From: Demequina gelatinilytica
Lineage (GTDB): Bacteria; Actinomycetota; Actinomycetes; Actinomycetales; Demequinaceae
Direction: 5' to 3'
NCBI RefSeq assembly: GCF_000971115.1
Contig: NZ_BBLV01000001.1
Location: forward strand, 62,001 to 126,000
DNA length: 64,000 bases
In this document: positions 61,950-64,000 of the stretch, in pieces
Position numbering within the stretch: position 1 is the stretch's first letter
Layout: each line of letters opens with the position of its first letter
Position numbers and translations under genes: made by a program
The notes under the pieces: model-generated
What the model was told of the DNA's origin: nothing
The model's input: only the letters and a program-made list of their open reading frames with translations
Databases searched by the model: none

Positions 61950-63120
61950 GGTGATCAGCGGCATCGGCGCGCTTGCGACGATGCACGAGGGCGAAGGATC
62001 CATGGGCCTCCTCCATGACGCGGCGGTGGTGATCGACGCGGGTCGCATCGCGTGGGTCGGCCCGTCCGCCGCGGCCCCGGCCGCCGACGCCGCGACGGAT
62101 GCCGGCGGCGCGGCGATGATCCCCGGCTTCGTCGACTCGCACACGCACGCGGTCTTCGGCGGGGACCGGACGGCCGAGTTCGATGCCCGCATGTCGGGCG
62201 CTCCGTACACCGCGGGCGGGATCCGCTCGACGGTCGCGGCCACCCGCGCATCGTCCACCGAGGAACTCGCGGCGCGGACGCACCGACTGCTCACCGAGGC
62301 CCTGCGCTCGGGCACCACCACCGCCGAGGTCAAGAGCGGCTACGGCCTCGACGTCGAGACCGAGAGGCGCCTGCTTGAGGTGGCCTCCCGCTTCACCGAC
62401 GAGGTCACCTTCCTGGGAGCCCACGTGGTCGCACCTGAGATGGCGGACCGCCGCGCGGAGTACGTCGAGCTGGTCGCGGGCGCGATGCTGACCGAGGCCG
62501 CCCCCCTTGCACGGTGGATCGACGTGTTCTGCGAGGAGGGCGCATTCGACGTCGACGAGACGCGGCGCATCCTGGACGCGGGACGGGACGCGGGCCTGGG
62601 GCTGCGCCTCCACGCGAACCAGCTGACCATGTCCGGCGCGGCCGCGCTGGGCGTCGAGATGGGTGCCGCGAGCATCGACCACTGCACGTTCCTGTCCGAT
62701 GCCGACGTGGACGCGCTCGCCGCCTCGGACACCGTCGCGACCTTCGTACCCGGGGCCGAGTTCTCGACGCGCCAGCCGTTCCCCCGCATCGAGCGCCTCC
62801 GCGACGCGGGCGCGACCTGGGCGATCGCCTCGGACTGCAACCCGGGGTCCAGCTACACCACGAGCATGCCGTTCTGCATCGCCCTCGCGGTGCGCGAGAT
62901 GGGGATGACGCCGGGCGAGGCCGTGCGCGCCGCGACGCTGGGCGGCGCGCAGGCGCTGCGGCGCCCCGACGTGGGCCGGATCGCGGTCGGCGCCCGAGCC
63001 GACCTGGTGATGCTGTCCGCGCCCGATCCCGTCCATCTGGCGTACCGGCCGGGGGTCGCGCTGGTCGACCGCGTGTGGCGCGGAGGCGTCGAGACCCGGG
63101 ACTGGGCGCCGCTCGCCTGA
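61939..63120 (+). CDS. hutI: Imidazolonepropionase
   Basis: A 393-residue amidohydrolase opening imidazolone propionate to formimidoylglutamate. Motifs: [20 protein letters not shown], the [13 protein letters not shown] segment, [22 protein letters not shown] and [11 protein letters not shown]. The GTG at 61939 overlaps the end of hutF by 11 bases. Last gene of the hut operon; a complex hairpin region follows. Confidence 0.95.
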   Translation: MASEVISGIGALATMHEGEGSMGLLHDAAVVIDAGRIAWVGPSAAAPAADAATDAGGAAMIPGFVDSHTHAVFGGDRTAEFDARMSGAPYTAGGIRSTVAATRASSTEELAARTHRLLTEALRSGTTTAEVKSGYGLDVETERRLLEVASRFTDEVTFLGAHVVAPEMADRRAEYVELVAGAMLTEAAPLARWIDVFCEEGAFDVDETRRILDAGRDAGLGLRLHANQLTMSGAAALGVEMGAASIDHCTFLSDADVDALAASDTVATFVPGAEFSTRQPFPRIERLRDAGATWAIASDCNPGSSYTTSMPFCIALAVREMGMTPGEAVRAATLGGAQALRRPDVGRIAVGARADLVMLSAPDPVHLAYRPGVALVDRVWRGGVETRDWAPLA

Positions 63121-63124
63121 CGCG

Positions 63125-63200
63125 CGGACGCGAGCCACCAGACCGGCGGCGAGCCGGGGATCCCGGCCCGATCCGATGCGGATCCGGCGGCTCGCGTCCG
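63125..63200. terminator. Multi-hairpin terminator after hutI
   Basis: CGGACGCGAGCC (63125-63136) pairs perfectly with GGCTCGCGTCCG (63189-63200). Inside are GCCGGG-GAT-CCCGGC (63153-63167) and ATCCG-ATG-CGGAT (63171-63183). It fills the gap between the convergent hutI and phosphatase genes and can act in both directions. Confidence 0.75.
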
Positions 63201-63204
63201 GAGC

Positions 63205-63918
63205 TCAGCCGAGCAGCCGCTCCCGGAGCGCCTGGACCTCGGCGGGGGTGCCCCCATGCGCGAGGAACCACGCCTCGGGGCCGCCGCAGGCCTCCCAGGC
63301 GTCGAGCACGGACTCGATCGCGTGGGCCGGCGCCGTGAGCATCTCGCGGGCGATGGCGGCCATCTCCTCGCCCTCCGGCATTTCCGGCCGGTGGTCGCCC
63401 CAGATGACCGCCATGCGCGCGATGACGCCCTGCATGTTGCCGGTGGTGGCGACGTAGTCCGCGACGATGCTCTCGCGGGCCACGCCCACGAGGCTCAGCG
63501 CGAGAGCGATCGACACGCCCGTACGGTCCTTGCCGGCCGAGCAGTGCACCAGCACCGGTCCGGGCTCGGTCGCGATCGCCGCGACCGCGCTCGCGACGGC
63601 ACGGCCGGGCGGGCCCACGATCATGCCTCGGTAGAGGTCCGCCAGCGTCATGCCCGCATACGAGGCGTCGAGCGCCGCGTCGGCCAGCACGGGCAACGCG
63701 CGCACCGTGGCCACCGCCGCGAACGGGTGGTCGCCGCGGGACTCGCGGGCGTCGCGCAGGTCGACCACCGTGACCGGAGGCCAGACGTCGATCCCTGCCG
63801 GCGCCCGGTCGCCGGTCATCGGGGCATCCGAGCGGTACAGCACGCCCGAGCGCAGACCGGGCGCCGCGGTGGCGACGTCGCGAGCGTTGGCGAGGGCGGA
63901 CAGGGTCTCGGCGGTCAT
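63205..63918 (-). CDS. Tyrosine-protein phosphatase (PTP3/DSP-like)
   Basis: A 237-residue phosphatase. The P-loop is HCSAGKDRTG near residues 124-133 (Cys-x5-Arg), with the general-acid region and VVDLRDARES upstream. Such proteins dephosphorylate proteins or inositol phosphates. Its ATG overlaps the stop of an ABC permease whose tail lies at the window edge; tyrosine phosphatases next to phosphonate-type ABC genes recur in actinobacteria, to my recollection. Confidence 0.88.
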   Translation of the reverse strand: MTAETLSALANARDVATAAPGLRSGVLYRSDAPMTGDRAPAGIDVWPPVTVVDLRDARESRGDHPFAAVATVRALPVLADAALDASYAGMTLADLYRGMIVGPPGRAVASAVAAIATEPGPVLVHCSAGKDRTGVSIALALSLVGVARESIVADYVATTGNMQGVIARMAVIWGDHRPEMPEGEEMAAIAREMLTAPAHAIESVLDAWEACGGPEAWFLAHGGTPAEVQALRERLLG

Positions 63919-63998
63919 ACGAACCTCTTTCGGACGGTGGAGGAGATCAGGTCGAGGCTCATGATCACCACGAGCACGACCAGCACGATGGTCATGAC
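63915..63998 (-). CDS. C-terminal fragment of an ABC transporter permease (PhnE-like?)
   Basis: Only 27 codons and the stop are inside the window. The end is one hydrophobic helix (VLVVLVVIMSLDLIS) followed by a basic tail STVRKRFV. This is how PhnE-type phosphonate/phosphate permeases finish (helix, then Ser and Arg-rich tail), but the fragment is too short for certainty. The stop overlaps the phosphatase start as ATGA, so they share a transcript. Confidence 0.5.
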   Translation of the reverse strand, partial: VMTIVLVVLVVIMSLDLISSTVRKRFV

Positions 63999-64000
63999 CG

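Overview
The window is very GC-rich DNA with GTG starts, frequent 1-4 base stop/start overlaps, an HNH/DUF222 protein, gatCAB, an NrdR-controlled class Ib reductase and a HAIR-controlled Hsp20. Together these point to an actinobacterial chromosome, probably of Micrococcales type; the genus cannot be named from the sequence. Annotation covers about 60 genes. I saw no insertion sequence, prophage, CRISPR array, tRNA or rRNA. No gap between genes exceeds 300 bases; the longest are 31130-31402, 53823-54085, 20261-20494 and 48623-48849, and all carry regulatory sites.

Layout. 1-7 kb: end of a C4-dicarboxylate transporter, an M20 dipeptidase, an SDR, a CopB-type metal ATPase with a CueR-like promoter, an HNH protein and a polysaccharide deacetylase. 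7-14.5 kb: housekeeping block gatB-gatA-gatC, GNAT, small membrane protein and ligA on the minus strand, then an M15 peptidase lipoprotein. 14.5-27 kb: purine catabolism I: 8-oxoguanine deaminase, an XRE-cupin regulator at the end of a four-gene ABC importer, xanthine dehydrogenase, XdhC, allantoinase and urate oxidase. 27-31 kb: nrdHIEF. 31-37.7 kb: guanine deaminase, a small protein, an NlpC/P60 protein, pgi, an exported protein, an XRE/DUF2975 pair and a DsbA-like protein. 37.8-45.3 kb: purine catabolism II: uraH, uraD, a MocA-like gene, a PhzF-like gene, then allantoate amidohydrolase, a PucG-type aminotransferase, an AtzH-amidase fusion and an FmdA-family amidase. 45.4-49.4 kb: DUF1275, hsp20, gamma carbonic anhydrase-like, SDR and TetR. 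49.4-53.8 kb: sugar ABC importer with its LacI regulator. 54-55 kb: mnmA. 55.2-63.1 kb: IclR and hutH-hutU-M20 hydrolase-hutF-hutI. The window ends with a tyrosine phosphatase coupled to the tail of an ABC permease.

The genes form one nearly complete route: guanine to xanthine (guaD), xanthine to urate (XDH with XdhC and MocA maturation), 8-oxoguanine to urate, urate to hydroxyisourate (uricase), OHCU (uraH), allantoin (uraD), allantoate (allB), ureidoglycine (allC) and, via PucG, oxalurate. The fused amidase and FmdA-family gene are candidates for using oxalurate and oxamate. A 19-bp palindrome (ATGT-Y-GAT-N3-ATC-R-ACAT) recurs at three purine promoters and may be the regulon operator. The histidine pathway has no recognisable HutG; an M20 hydrolase fills its position in the operon.

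Other notable signals are a non-palindromic 10-mer (GGACGATGCG) repeated about 24 times on both strands, several leaderless-type promoters with the -10 box 6-7 bases from the start codon, and a roughly 40-kb catabolic region between mnmA and ligA, which lie much closer together in some other actinobacteria.
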